This document shows positions 1 through 12,873 of a stretch of 64,000 nucleotides of DNA, one piece after another. This DNA comes from Pseudoscleropodium purum. Its lineage: Eukaryota > Streptophyta > Bryopsida > Hypnales > Brachytheciaceae. Each line of letters starts with the position of its first letter. The first letter of the stretch is position 1. The stretch covers positions 10,170,501-10,234,500 of the forward strand of contig OZ017796.1 of the NCBI GenBank assembly GCA_963969395.1, in the 5' to 3' direction. The translations under genes and the position numbers were made by a program. Under the pieces are notes generated by a model. The model had not been told where the DNA came from and did not search any database. It saw only the letters and a program-made list of their open reading frames with translations.

Positions 1-1
1 T

Positions 2-3000
2 CCCCGTAGACATCCTCCTACTGAGGATTACCGAAAAAAGGATACGAAGCCAAAGCTTCATCGTGGCTGGTATCCCGGTCAGAGAACCCAGGCACCACCT
101 GAAGGCAGTACTTCCATCGTCATAGACAATGAAGTGAGGGAGCTTCCTTTCCTTCGAAAACTTGTGGCAGATGAAGAGATAACGACCAGAAGTCAATATT
201 ACAGGCGGCCAGGTAGCAATCAACGTAGTCCAAGCCAACAGCGAGAATATTTGTTTGATGCCGAGGATGCCGATAGGTTTCACAGCGATGATGAAGAAGT
301 AGAAAGCGATGACGAAGATGAACGCTTTGATGAAGTTGAGGACAAACATTTTGTATCTGAAGAGAGGGACGATTTTTTAAGAAATCCAGACACAGATTTA
401 AATTGTAAACACTTCTCCAGGTATTTACAATCTTTTTGGTTGTATCGACTAGTGTTACATATTCTTGTAATTGGTACATTTCAAGTGCGTGTCTAATGAA
501 TCTATTCACACTCTCTATTAACGTGTTGTACTGTGTTACTACGATATCTTCTTCAGTGAGTGATTTTCCTATCACTTGCATCGTTCATACGAGAGTGTGA
601 TGGTCGAAAGGGCGACACTTTATTGGAAACAGTTACTGAATATTTTTGTGTCCAAAATTGTGATGGCACTAGTTCATTGTTCCTTTTGGTGATGGATTGC
701 AGGTGCTCTGGTTGTGTAATAGATGTGGGTCTAGATCAGCCGCCCATAATGAATGAGGCGAAAGCATTCTTTGCGGGTCGTGGTGTGCCAAGCTTTTCCC
801 TTGCGCCCGGGCCTCTGGTAATATATCCTCCCATTCTAGAGGTAGGAACTTGTGTACTTGGGCATCTTGTGTTTTTTTAGACGATGTACTATTAGTTGGA
901 GATTGCTATTCGTCTTGGTATACTGACTTGTTCACTTTATTATGGGTTAAATAATTGTAAAGCGAAATTTTGTTTTTCTTGTTATTGTTCTTTCTGTTTG
1001 CATGCCAAGTTCTACTAGTTGAGTTTCTTTGAAGAAGTGAAATCTGCATGTTTAGAAATTTGTGGATTGGGCTATCTCACATTAAGAGACATGCAGGTTG
1101 AGTGGAGATGTCGAGCAAAATTGGCTGTGCGTGGCACTTCGGAAGACCCTCAGATAGGACTCTTTGAAGAGGGAACTCACTCACTTGTTGACATTCCATT
1201 CTGTCGCAGTACGTTCCAATTCCATAGAGTGCTTTCTTTTGTTGTTAAAAGCTTCTTTTAACACTATCATGCAAGAGAAATCGAATTTTTGTGCAGTAGT
1301 TGTGGATGAAACTTAGGTGTTCAGTCGTTGTTCTTGTGAGTGTTAAGATATTATTGTGAGTGTTAGAAATAATATTTTGTTACTGGACCTCCTGTGGGTA
1401 TCAACTGTATTGTCATCTAAAACTTATTTAACACTTTCAACGCGTATTTGTCACCGTTTCCATATGGGGTTGGGTATGGTATTTCAGCTCATCATCCCAG
1501 CATCAATGACGCCGTGAAGCTTGTGAAACAAGGTAACTCTCAATCTTTCAGTTTTTGTATGCCTTGTTTGAAATCTTTGTATCGAAAATAATATTCAGAT
1601 TAAATCAACTTCATGCTTTGGCGTGTAAATCTTGAAATAGTTTTTTCTTGGTGAAAATTTTGTAAAATGGATACTATGACATTTCATTACGACTTCTTTC
1701 TAGGTTGCTCAGTATTTTACAGAGTGCAGCGAATAGAATTGCATTACTTGTGTTTTGAGATGTCTCGCTCTCAATTGAATCCATGTACTTAAGCCGTATT
1801 TATCTGGTGTACTGCAGCAATTCGGGATCTTGGTGTTCAACCGTATAATGAGGATAGGCACACCGGCGAACTCCGCTATGTTCAGGCAAGTTCTTACATC
1901 GCCTTTCAACTATACTTTGCATGCTGAGCTCCTTGTGGTTTTTTAATGATCGAAATTGACGGAGAGCCTTAATTTTAATTTGGTCCGCGCGCTTGCACGT
2001 TTGCACCTCGCTCATGACTTTTTGAAAGCATTCGACTTTAAATATAGGTTGAGAACATATTAACCACTTATCCTTTATTCTACTGTTATTGATCTTTTGT
2101 GAATCGCAACTTGCGCAGTTAGTGGTTACAACATTCAATACCTCCGTACCTTCAGCATCGCGATATGCGAAAGGTAGTTACTTACCCAAATTGTCATTGG
2201 ACGCCATGTGTTGCTTATGGTTCAATAGACGCAATTCTGGGTAAAGGAGTAGATTTTGTAATCATCACATTACTTTCAATATAGCTTGGCATGGAATCAA
2301 CACAGTAAGGAGTAACAATTGCTGTTGAATACCTGATTTAGAACAGTGCTTTTTGTTGCCAGGTAAAGTGCAAATATCTTTGGTCTGGAATGCAAGAGAC
2401 GAAGACTCTGTCGATGATGACAAACTACGCAAGATGGCCGAGGTGATTCACCTGCTTAGCTTCTTATGCACAAAAAATTTATGAGTCGACTTCCTCTTGG
2501 GTCTGTTCAAATGCTTCCCTTGTCGTTTCATCATCTTCTGAAGCTAATTGTCATTCTTATGATTGCAGATGCTATGGAGGGGTAACCCGAAGACCGTCAC
2601 TCCTATTCTACACTCAGTGTGGGCTAACTTTCAGACCTCACGCTCTAATGTACTATATCTCCATAATTGGACACTCGTTTTGTTTTAAGTGTTGTAACTA
2701 GTTGTAACTTAGTTCTTTGTTTTTCCTTAAGTCTCACAGTTGCACTCTCAAGGTGTTTTAACCCCAAAATGCCTTGGTCCTTTTTGGATTTTTTGCACTT
2801 TTTGGCTTATATCTTTCTACAAAAATATCATTTTCTGCAAGTTCAAGAATTTGGTCATTGAGGAAGGTTTTCTCTTCAAGATTCAAGTATTAGATTGGAT
2901 GAATGAAAAGTTTGCTAGACTATACAACGCCTGGAAGTGTTCTGTTCATCGTCCAGAATATGGACGTCGGAGCGCTTCAGGGTTAAGGGTTCAATTAACG

Positions 3001-5991
3001 TAAGTCAAGATGTTCAATGTCGTGGAGAAGTATTTCAAATGGTAAATTGAAACGGGCCAAATTATCATTCTCTGCGTAGACTTTGTCACTTAGTAACAAG
3101 GGATTTGTGCTCTGCCAAATATCACATTTATCCTCACGGTTGTTGATGTATTCTGTTCAGGTAATCTTTGGTGGACGGTGGAGGCATTTAGTGGGAGAGT
3201 CCGAGCTTTGGGAGCGTGTTGGGGGTGTTGATATTGCATTTACACCAGCCAGCTTTGGGCAAGCTAACACTCAGGTTCTCATTTTTCTCACCTAGTTTTA
3301 CGCATTTCTTCACTCGTGGTTCGTATGCTTATTGGTAGAATAATTGAAGTACTGCATCGGGAACCTTACACGTTGTATTGGAATTCTTTTCTGCGTTCTA
3401 GCGATATGCTTATTTTGATATTACCATCAAGATGGGGGTGCTATTTGTGAGAGGACTAAAGTGTTGGCCACGCTCTTGGGCAGGCATTTGAAGCGTTGCT
3501 AAGGAGACTGCAGAAGATGGTTAAAATAGGAAGTAAAGTGGTGGAGCTTTATGCAGGTGTTGGCGCCATTGGTCTCAGCTTGGCTGCCGTTCGAAAATGC
3601 AGGTAGACCTTCTTTGAACGACCTGACCTTGCTGTTCCATTCGAATCAATCAAACTTTGGCAAAAGTATGGAGTGTATCAAGTTGAGATTCATGTTGTAG
3701 GTCTAAATCTTTGGTATCCTGTCTAGATCTAATGTCAGTTGGGGTTGTCACAAATTCGCAGGATAGTGAAATGTGTAGAGGTTAACAAAGAAGCTAGAGC
3801 TGTATTCGAAAGATCCCTGGCCCGGCTTCCTGCTTCTGTCAATTCTGAAATCAGTTGGCATTGTGCTGATGTCTCTGTGGTAAGTAGATATTCATTTCAA
3901 AGTCTTGTTTCGTAAGAGCTATTTAGATGTTGAATTTTTTCTTTCACTCGGTCACGCTGAGCATTTGAAACCTTTTGGGGGTTTGTCACATCATTAAGTA
4001 TGTAGGGAGACTGTGGAAACTCGATTCTTGTATGAATTGTAAATAGAGCATATGTAACTCTTAAGTAAATGTGTATCGTACGCAATTCTGTTTTCTGCGC
4101 ATTCCCTACGGTGGTCCACTGCCTGAAATTTTGCCTCTAGATCAGGTTTGAGCGTGTAACCCTGTCCTCACCTTGTTAGAAATAATTTTAGCCTCAAAGG
4201 AGATGCGAGTGGCTCATGTAAAAGAATTTCGATTTCTAAGGTTCCAATTGTTTGTCTTGAAATTCCTACACTTCAGTACAAGATTCTGATATTTGATTTT
4301 ACTTGATTGCAGTCACCAATCAACTGGTTACAGGGGTCAGATGTCGTAGTCGTGGATCCTCCTAGAAAAGGTCTCGATGAACCTGTACTAGAGGCCTTGC
4401 GACTTGCTGCATTCCGGGGCCTTGGCAAGAAGAAAGCGCCTTCTTCTAAAACTACTGATAAGTAAGTTTTAGGTCTCGACTATTCATTCTCTTGAAATGA
4501 GTGTTTGTGTGTTGTTTTCTATAAGCATGCATCCTCGCATGGAATCTTGTTAGATTGGCTGTACTATGCAACAGCACAACAACTCAAATCGTGCAATTTA
4601 ACTCAAACTAGTTTTTGACTCAGCTGGTTAGCGTCCGTCTTTATTTTTTGATTTGTATTATAGGTGTGGTGGAAATTGAGTATCTCTTGTTAGTACCATC
4701 AGACCAATTTTGAGAGCTCATTCTGAGATATGGTTATGCTTGTTCTCTAATCTATATCGGTCTTCCATTGAATAAGCTTGGATTGAAGCGGTTGTCATTG
4801 ACAATGTTGCTTAGCAACAGTGCACAGTTTCTGACCCCCAAATCAGTACTCCCTGGATCCGAGCTAATTTGGTCATTCCTGCAGAACTGAAAAGCGTCCT
4901 TGGATAGTACGAGCTAAGCAAAGTGGTGTCCTCAAGGAAGGCTCATCAGATTGGGAAGAGGATGACGGCGTGTGGCCTGGAACGCTCCTTTATGTCAGTT
5001 GTGGATGGCAAGCATTTAAGTTGGTATGAGTACCACATTAATTTGTATCCATGTATCTCCACATTAGAAGCATCTTATGAGGTTGTTACATGCATTTCTA
5101 ACCAGCTGCTCTAATATACTAGAATTCCTGTTGGCCATTTGAATGAGTCATAATTGCAATTTTTTGCAATGTGCTGAAAGGTCATCAATTTTAGTGAGAA
5201 CTAATGTGCCGTAGTAGAATTACTGCTTCACTACAAGACTACCGTCATCAAGGCTTGCCTTAAACCTCCTGAAATTCAATACTTGAAGAACTTTTAGATC
5301 AAATCATTGTCTAGAAGTAATATAGGTCAGTTGTTAGGTAGTCATCGGGCCGTCAATGGAGCCACTCAACTCTAGATTATAGATTGAAGCAATGAACTCA
5401 AGAATTTCTTCTAAAAACGTTCTTGGCAGACCATAATAGTCAAAACCTTCAAGGCTTGTGAATGCTCTAGATTTAACTACATAGAATTCGTTAAATTTGA
5501 GTTCTGATGCAAGTTCCTCAAAGTCGCACTGGAAGAAGTCACTAGATTCAAGAGTCTGGTATTCTAACCTTGAGGGTTGAGAGATTGAAAGTTTTACTCA
5601 TTGGATTCATTACAGGATCATGATGCTCTCGTTAAAGAGGACGCGTGGCACCTTGACACCGCTCATGCTTTTAATTTCTTCCCGGGTACAAACAGGTGAA
5701 ACTTACTTATTCAACACTTCACCCATACTTACCGCTCTATTATCTATTCATGCACATGATACTCTTTGAAGTTGAGCACTAACTTCTTGATTACTGTTCT
5801 AAGTTATCTTATTGTATTTGTGTGGGCTTTCCAGTATTGAGGTACTTGCGGTTTTTAAGCGTGGTAAAAAGCTCCCAAAGAAACCTGTAAGGAAAGGATC
5901 AGGAGTACGGTCGAAGTCAGCAAAAAGTTTAAGGTTTACAAAGGCAGGGAAACGGTTAGCTCATCTGAACGAGAGATTAGGATATAACTGA
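2..5991 (+). CDS. TrmA/RlmD-type RNA (uracil-C5-)-methyltransferase, 15 exons, 5' partial
   Basis: Predicted SAM-dependent methyltransferase that makes 5-methyluridine in tRNA or rRNA; closest plant relatives I recall are the At3g21300 type. Exons read from splice sites and phase: 2-420, 703-817, 1097-1208, 1488-1532, 1818-1885, 2119-2173, 2363-2442, 2569-2649, 3161-3274, 3484-3602, 3762-3879, 4313-4461, 4885-5023, 5616-5695, 5835-5991. All phases join. Seen: an acidic N-terminal stretch, then a C-x5-C-x2-C cluster split over exons 1 and 2 with a fourth Cys in 'IPFC' (exon 3), matching the [4Fe-4S] ligands of RlmD; SAM loop 'ELYAGVGAIGL'; 'VVVDPPRKGLD'; 'YVSCGW' with the catalytic Cys; C-terminal 'FFPGTNSIEVLAVFKR' with the likely base Glu. 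A basic tail ends in TGA at 5989-5991. The start lies before the window. Target RNA and organelle are not deducible. Confidence 0.9.
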
Positions 5992-7400
5992 ATGCAGTGC
6001 AGACTGTGGGGATTAGAAGGTACTTATGAATGATGTAATGAAGAAAACTACTTTCCATTCAGTTTCTTTTCTGCGCTACTGTCATTTGCGAACCTGATGT
6101 AGATGAGCTGAGATGGTATGATGCTATCGCCTGGAGATATGGTTCTCATTTTCTCATTGGCATCATGTTTGCATTCTGCTATGGCCTAAGAAGCTTCAAG
6201 AATCCATAAATGTTTTCACACAAGATTTTGTGAGCAACATACGTGTATTGCTTCTTGCGCATCAGTATTTTCTTGAGTCCGACCCTTCATCATCAAGTCT
6301 TGTCTAATGCAGCTGAGAATCACATTTTTCCATTAATAATGGATTTTATCTTTACAAACAATTATTGTAATTGTAGCATGACATTAAAATTACTAGGAAT
6401 GTGAATGGAAACAATGAAAGGGTTATGTGATCTTTACGTATCATTTTTAGGGGGCACCAAAGATCTCTCACAGTATTTTCTCAGGTATTTGTGGTAATGA
6501 TTAAAGCATTTACAATGATATAAAAACCCAATTGGGACTTCTTACAATGATATAAAAAATCAATTGGGACTTCAAATTGCAGATATTGAAATCTAATATT
6601 TAACGTGTAAAATAAAATAGGGCAATTAAACATGCTACCATAGAGATTAACCATTGACAAATTTACTTAGAGATAGTAGATAAGGAAATGTAATTTTTCA
6701 TACTTTTTGTCAAAAGTTATAATAGTTGTATTTTGATTTCTTACAATGTTTTTAAAAAACAAAATAAAATTAGCCATTCTAGTGCTTTTGATGTTTTGGT
6801 CCTCAAATTTGATTTTGACTATGAAAATGTTTTATTTTGCTTTTGATTAAAATTAGCACAAAGCTTCCTAATAAAGCTACTTTTTATTATACTTGAAGAT
6901 TTTTGAAAATATTCTTAAAATAAATAGTTTATAGCAATTTGGAGTTAATTATCTACAAGCATGTTTCTAAATAAAAAGACCACAATATTTAGTTTATACC
7001 ATTTTAAACATTGATGTACATTTTAGACTAAAATATATATCAATACTTAAAAATTTGAAAATTTTATAACATCTAGAAGACATACTTTTATCTCTAAAAA
7101 ATAAAATGAAAAATTTCATCATATTCATTCAAGAAATAGAGCATAAAGTTTATTTAGTTCAACTATATAGATTTCTTGTATTATAGTAGTGAGGGGTGGA
7201 ATTATTGTCATTTAGATATTTTTTTTTTTGCAATACAGTAATTTTTCAGCCTACACTAATTGAAAATACCATGCTCTGATAAATTAATGTCACACTATTC
7301 CAACAAATCTATGCACATGATCAGGCTGGTCTTTTCAGGGCTTAAGAATGTATAACTTAGAAGCGATGGACCTATATTTATGCTGAAGATAGGTTTGATT
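5992..7400. other. AT-rich spacer
   Basis: 3' flank of the methyltransferase gene followed by AT-rich sequence. No gene, RNA or repeat structure recognised. Confidence 0.5.
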
Positions 7401-7403
7401 TTT

Positions 7404-7421
7404 AGGGTTAGGGTTAGGGTT
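7404..7421 (+). promoter_or_regulatory. Telo-box promoter element of the snoRNA cluster
   Basis: Tandem TTAGGG-like units ending in TTAGGGTTT, which contain the plant telo-box AAACCCTA on the complementary strand. In plants this element marks promoters of ribosomal protein and snoRNA genes. It lies about 190 bases before the first snoRNA candidate and is followed by a short pyrimidine-rich GC patch. A second AACCCTAA lies at about 8535. Confidence 0.55.
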
Positions 7422-7612
7422 TGGCCGCCGTCTCCTCCCCTTCCAAGCTATTGCTCCGGCGTCGTTTCTTTCTGGAGTATATAGTTCGAGCCTGTCCAGG
7501 GTCTGGAAAGGTTCTCATGCTTCATCACTCAGTCTTTCTGTAGGTCGGCCTAACTTTCTGTGTTATTTCTGTCTTGCTAGAGCGTCATTTCTCTATTTTG
7601 TTATAGTTAAGT

Positions 7613-7718
7613 CGACATGGCGGAGATGATGATACTTTCCCCGAATGATCGAAGCTGATTCCATTCATGCTATTTAGCTCGAAAGAGCCAAGCCAGAAAT
7701 ACTGATCCTTCCATGTCG
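7613..7718 (+). ncRNA. Box C/D snoRNA candidate 1
   Basis: Box C ATGATGA at 7626-7632 and box D CTGA at 7702-7705. A perfect 8-bp terminal stem CGACATGG (7613-7620) / CCATGTCG (7711-7718) encloses them, five bases outside each box. An internal CTGA at 7655-7658 can serve as D'. Expected function is guiding 2'-O-methylation of rRNA or snRNA. I could not assign the target. Confidence 0.65.
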
Positions 7719-7742
7719 CATCTTGTCTCGATTTTTCAGAAA

Positions 7743-7868
7743 CAGCATTCCCGTGTGTACAACACTGTGGCTTGTATCTACTCACAGTTAGTTGAATGGT
7801 GGATATGCTAGAGTGCAGGGGAGAATGGGCAGTTAGGCAGACCTTTATGTCTGGATTAACAATCAATC
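7743..7868 (+). ncRNA. Possible box H/ACA snoRNA
   Basis: Two hairpin-like units. The first has an outer CATTC/GAATG pair, an asymmetric internal loop and an inner ACTGTG/CACAGT stem. The second has CAGAC/GTCTG followed by a terminal ACA about three bases from the presumed end. I could not find a good ANANNA hinge between them, so this is weak and rests mainly on its place in the cluster. Confidence 0.3.
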
Positions 7869-7913
7869 ATTAACCCCACATTTTCACTACACAGTTGCTT
7901 TAATTTTGGTTTC

Positions 7914-8000
7914 TTGAGCTCTGATGATCTATATGCCAGTCTAAGCCAGTTCTGCTACTGAAAATCTGTGACTAAGAAACTGGTCACGAACTGAGCTTAA
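7914..8000 (+). ncRNA. Box C/D snoRNA candidate 2
   Basis: Box C CTGATGA at 7921-7927 (C instead of the usual purine), box D CTGA at 7991-7994, and a terminal stem TTGAGC (7914-7919) / GCTTAA (7995-8000) with one G-U pair. A D'-like CTGA lies at 7958-7961. Size (about 87 nt) is normal for this class. Target not assigned. Confidence 0.55.
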
Positions 8001-8019
8001 TAGGTTTGTAGTGAACATT

Positions 8020-8127
8020 GTTCGTGGTGATGACAAGAAAATTTCGTCAAGCTCAACAGACTTGATACGGGGACAGAAGCTCGGCTTCGCATCCCATATG
8101 ATAGTTAACCCGCTGATCTGAGCGAAC
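8020..8127 (+). ncRNA. Box C/D snoRNA candidate 3
   Basis: Box C GTGATGA at 8027-8033 and box D CTGA at 8118-8121 (a second CTGA at 8113-8116). The flanks TGTTCG and CGAACA are perfect complements and close the terminal stem directly outside the boxes. The order and spacing match a classic C/D snoRNA. Target not assigned. Confidence 0.6.
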
Positions 8128-8157
8128 ATGTCTCGTAATTGTTTAGGTTTACGAAAC

Positions 8158-8292
8158 TGCCAACGTCGGTGATGATAAACTTCTAGGCTTGTTTCTCAAA
8201 CATTCGCAGTGGCCGCCTAAAGCTTTCGCCCTGCCGGGCTTGAGAGCTAATGCAGCTTCCAAACCTTCCTTGGATATCTGAGACTTCTGGCA
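8158..8292 (+). ncRNA. U14: U14 box C/D snoRNA
   Basis: Box C GTGATGA at 8169-8175, box D CTGA at 8278-8281, outer stem TGCCA/TGGCA with an inner GTC/GAC. Two rRNA-complementary stretches identify it as U14. Domain A CATTCGCAGT (8201-8210) pairs with the 18S segment ACTGCGAATG. Domain B CCTTCCTTGGAT (8264-8275), just before box D, pairs with the 18S segment ATCCAAGGAAGG. U14 is needed for 18S rRNA processing as well as methylation. Plant U14 genes are typically found in polycistronic clusters, as here. Confidence 0.85.
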
Positions 8293-8302
8293 ATACTTTC
8301 CG

Positions 8303-8450
8303 CGTCGTTTGTTAGTTGGGTATTGAACGGAATGTATTTCAGTATGCTGGGCTTCGAAACACGTTAGAACATGCACTGCCGTAATATGGACATGACCTCA
8401 AATGGGTGCAGTTTTCGTAATGCTGCAAGAATGCAGATGGGTCTACACGC
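8303..8450 (+). ncRNA. Box H/ACA snoRNA candidate
   Basis: The 5' hairpin is closed by CGTcGTTT / GAAACACG (8303-8363). It is followed at once by AGAACA at 8366-8371, a match to the H box ANANNA. The 3' hairpin has an outer GACC/GGTC pair, an internal pocket and an inner TGCAG/CTGCA stem. It is followed by ACA at 8445-8447, three bases from the end. Hairpin-hinge-hairpin-tail order and spacing fit an H/ACA guide for pseudouridylation. Target not assigned. Confidence 0.55.
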
Positions 8451-11400
8451 AAGAGTTATATTGAATAAGTAAATACTTTTCTCTTGAGATAAAGAAGTCA
8501 GCGTAGTTTGGTCACTCTCCGCTTTGATTGACGAACCCTAACATAGTGGAAGTAAGGCCCGGTTCAGACCGGGACGCCCAGTTGCACCGGATGAAACCCT
8601 TTGTTCACCGCCTTGTCCTCTACGAACAAAGAGGAAATTGCCGTATCAAGTGTTTTGTCCGTCCAGTGAATGATTTCACACTTGAAACTGGATGTCTGGT
8701 GACATTGCATTTAACCATGTTTTATGTGAGAAATTTGTAACTACCACTTATCAATTGGAAATTGAATTGCAACAATACCCTAGTTTTTTACATGAATATA
8801 AATGTAGATTACATTTATTTTACTTCTAACCTCATTTTTTGGTCTTTGATGAAAGAAGTCACTTTTAAAATATTATGAAAATATTCAAAAAAGAATGTAA
8901 TGAAATTTCAAATGCACTAAAACATTATTATAAATGTACTCTAAAATATTATAAGAATTCTATAAAAATTCTATAAAAGTATAATAAAAACTTTTAAAGG
9001 TTCATTCAAACCTAAATTCTACATTCCTTTACCGATAAAAGCTTTTGAAGCATGCATGGTGCACTGCATGCAGGCATTATTTTCGTATGAAAACATTAAT
9101 GTAGATTATAAACTTTTTATTTTTCAACTTTTCTTTTGGCCATTGGAAGACGACTTTACCCTACTTCAAGTACCTCTTTTTTATTAATAATGTCTAGTAT
9201 GGTTTTCTGTCTTTAAATTTTTAGGAATTTTAACAAATTAAAAAAAGAGCATTCACCTCAACATTTACATTGCTGTTCTTTGTTTTTGACTTGAAAAGAG
9301 TCAGAAAATCAATACAGAAAATATTAAAAGATCATTAAAAAAACTCAACCCTAGCAAGAATGGAATCAACTTGCCCTTCGTACCAGCAACTTTGGATCTA
9401 GAAGCATCTACATGCTAATATTACAATAAATTTCAACATTACAATATCTCACTGCACTTCAATTTGCAATCCCACACTACACTTAAGAGTCGCAAAAAAA
9501 AGTAACACAAGTGGAATACGAGGCGTCCCTCCCAATGCAAGAACAATGTTAAAATCGTCAAAGAGACACCACATAGCACATTGAAGGAATTCACTGGAAG
9601 AAATCCTTCAACTACTTGTAAATCTGGTATTTCTTGACTATCTGCTTTGGATAGGTCAATGCCAACTGTGGCAACTTTTCAATAGCACCTTCGCACATCT
9701 CCACCATTCGCTTTAGAACATCAATATCTTGGAGATGTATGATGGTGTTCCTCAATTTGATAACCTCCTACGACATCTTTCGAGATGCCCTCACATCTCG
9801 TACAATTGGAGCTAGTTTTCCTCCATATGCAGGACAAGCAAGCTAAACCAAAAAATTAGTAAAACTTAATTACATCATGAAATCTATGGAGTATTTTTGT
9901 AGTTAGTACATACATCAAATCTTGACACATACACATATCCAAGGGTCACATTGACTTAGATCCTTCTAAAAAATTCAGTCTCTTATAAATTGAAAATTAG
10001 TCCAAAATGTAAAAGAAATGCATACATGCTTTGAGTTGATATACAATACACTGATACCCAAGCTTTTTCCAATTTGTCTTGTTCTATTAGATTATAAGAT
10101 TGTAAGATAATTAGATGGTAGTTCATACAACACTAAAAAGTTCTTTCACGAATATAGCCCTACTTTCTATAATTTCTATGGACCAAATTAGGATTCTAGG
10201 GCCTACCAATAAACTCTAAGCATTCTGTAAATGGTAGAGTCTTATTGATCTAAAGCAAGTGATAGGTAAACAAATTCTTGTAAAGGTTCTTGGCTTCTTG
10301 TATGCTGGGATAGTCTTCAAATAACAAGTTAGACAATTTCAACATATTGTAAAAGCTTTAGTAAACATGTTTATGATGGTTATATTCCAAGTTAGACAAT
10401 CCCTAAAACAACAAGAACAAAGCAATGCATAGAAAACTATGGTAATTGCATATTTATATACCAAAGAGATGCAATAGAAGATGGAATGCTACTCAAGAGA
10501 CACTCAAGAGGTCATTTTGTTTCTAAAGACAATTTTAAAATGTTCAGAATTGAGTTAAAAAGATAGTACTATAAAGCCTTTTTCTCATCAAAGTTTTTAA
10601 TTATTTTCTATGAAAATGTACCAGAGATGAACCAGATCTATATTTGAGGTCCTATGAGTAGTATTTGACCCTATAATGTAAATCTATGAGGAAGTTAGCA
10701 ATGCCCTAGTCCTAAAAAATAATTGAAAAAACAAGTACTTAGGAAATTTTGAAAAATTCTAAATACAATCAAGCCCTATCCTGTGATATATTTAATAATG
10801 TTAATTTATCGGTATGAAATACATGAATGCCAAAAAAGAATCGTGGGCTCTGATATACCTATATATTATGATCAATACCAAAAAGACAATCCTATCTATA
10901 TGAGGGAAACAAATTATCTTAGAAAAATTAAATTTAAATAAATTGATTGTAAAAAAGAAGATTATATTCCAACAAACACAATCTCATTACACAATCAACT
11001 AATGATTAGACTTACAATAGCAACTATACAGCCATAACAATAAATAGGGGCAACATTTTCATTAATCTATAGAATTCTCGCTGACTTTCTTAGATTGAGA
11101 ACATGTACAACTTCCAAATACACAAATTCAAGCACATGGAATTTCAGAAAAATGAAACTTTAAACCATTGTACTTTATGTTGTGACCATTTTCCAAAAAC
11201 CAATAAACCTCATATGTGAACCTATTTGCTTGACTTTAGACAATTGTTGGAAAAATAGACATTAAAATGCATACTTCCAAATCTCTCATATAAATTCTAA
11301 TTGATCACCCAAATCTAAAGTAAAAAAATCATACAAACGCAATCTGGTCATTTCTAAAAAGTTTCATACAAGGATGAAGAATAAAACACTTGTAGCAGAC

Positions 11401-12382
11401 GAGATTGCTTTCAAGTGAGTAATGACCACAAACTTAACAACCAACTAAGCATACTACACGCATGCATTTGAAGGTTGCAAATCACTTTATCAACGATAAG
11501 AAAATTAGTTTCCACAAACCATAAGATTCAAGTACCAATTCTTACTACACTAATAACAATATTTAATACAATCACACAAATTCATTTGGAAATGCCATGA
11601 ATTTTTACTTGGATTAAATTTTTTTTATCAAAAACACAAATGTCTACTATTCAAAGAAAGAATAAGATGTGTAGGCCCTAGAGAATCTCCCTCAAAAACA
11701 ATATTATATGTTTAAATTTAAACTATAGGTCAAAAATTAAAGAGATGTAGAATTAGGGGGTCACTAATGTATTGCACAATCACTCAAAATGGCCAAAATA
11801 CTAGATCAAGAAATATATCAGATGAAATAGGTAGATTGTATCATATCTTTAGTTGGTAATAGGTGGAAAGTAAGTTATAAAATTCAATTGAAAGAAATAC
11901 AACAATGTCATGACAATGACAATGATAATGACAACAATGGCAATGATGCGAAAAGAGGCAACATGTATATGCCTCAAAAAACTCCCCTTTGGCCAAAAAT
12001 CATGGATCATTTGATCATTTGGAGAAACATTAAACAACCACCCACCTCCGGCACCATTGATCAAGGTGGGTATTCAGAAAATATAGACAGTAAAATCTTA
12101 TCCAATCTCAATTGTCTCTGTAGTATATGAATATGAATATATAATACATTTATACACTATAGAATATAAATAGAGAACACAGTAACAGAATTCAGATGCG
12201 GATATAGAATACCAATTAAATTATGGAATATGGATACAAACATTACTTCGATATCCCATAACAAATGCAAAAGATATTTCTATTTGAAAAATACAAATAA
12301 GGAGGGGTGCAATTAATTTAAACTAAAAACAATTGATTTGAAAAATTGATTACAATGTGGTCAAAACAGACAAGAACTGGCT
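8451..12382. other. AT-rich spacer
   Basis: The first 270 bases may hold the end of the snoRNA transcript; CCCGGT/ACCGGG at about 8559-8574 and CCAGT/ACTGG at about 8663-8690 can form hairpins, but I could not assign a class. The rest is AT-rich with one protein-like remnant (9610-9843) and a short imperfect (AATGAC)n run at about 11905-11950. Confidence 0.4.
9610..9843 (-). pseudogene. Protein-coding remnant of unknown family
   Basis: On the minus strand one frame reads as a plausible soluble protein of about 75 codons (it includes 'LACPAYGGKLAPIVRDV' and, after one in-frame TAG, 'RMVEMCEGAIEKLPQLAL'), then ends in TAG. Composition differs from the surrounding AT-rich noise. I do not recognise the family. 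It could be a gene relic or a chance open stretch. Confidence 0.25.
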
Positions 12383-12390
12383 TACCAATA
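12383..12390. repeat. Left 8-bp target-site duplication of the giant hAT element
   Basis: TACCAATA directly before the left terminus; identical to 28593-28600. Shifting by one base is possible because both copies are followed by T. Confidence 0.88.
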
Positions 12391-12404
12391 TAGGGTTGAC
12401 GAAT

Positions 12405-12530
12405 TTCAACGTCCGCCCTAAAATAGCGTCCGTAACCCGGACATCCGGACGTACGGACGCCAACGGACGCAGCGTCCCTCCCGCTGTCGGAAGGCGGACG
12501 GGTGGGGCGGACGGACGGGGCGGCTTAGAA
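12405..12530. repeat. GC-rich left subterminal region (L end)
   Basis: Dense GGACG/CGTCC motifs next to the left terminus. Closely similar, base by base, to the complement of the right end of the small element at 22678-22993. In hAT elements subterminal motif clusters are transposase binding sites; that role here is inferred. Confidence 0.7.
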
Positions 12531-12873
12531 AACCCGTTTTGTGTTTTTTGTTTTGATTATTTTTACCAATGAGAGATTGAGAGAGAAGTCATTTTGATTT
12601 TGATTTTTCTTATATTGCAATTGCGATTCAATAGAGTTGTATATCACTATTTATGTAAAAGCTAAAATATGAAATATATTTTTAATTTTTTTGTTGAATT
12701 TCATTTTGATTTAGAAACAAAATCACTTTAAAATCCAACGAGATGTATATCATCAATAAACAAACAATTTTATAATAAAATGATTGAAGAAACCATTGTC
12801 ATTTGTCAACATGAGCTCCATGTATCATGAACAACTAAACAATCAAACATCTAAATTCACATCTCTACAATTC

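Noticed and set aside
7585..8376. Minus-strand small proteins of 62-93 codons
   Set aside because: They overlap the structured snoRNA units on the plus strand and have no protein-like motifs.
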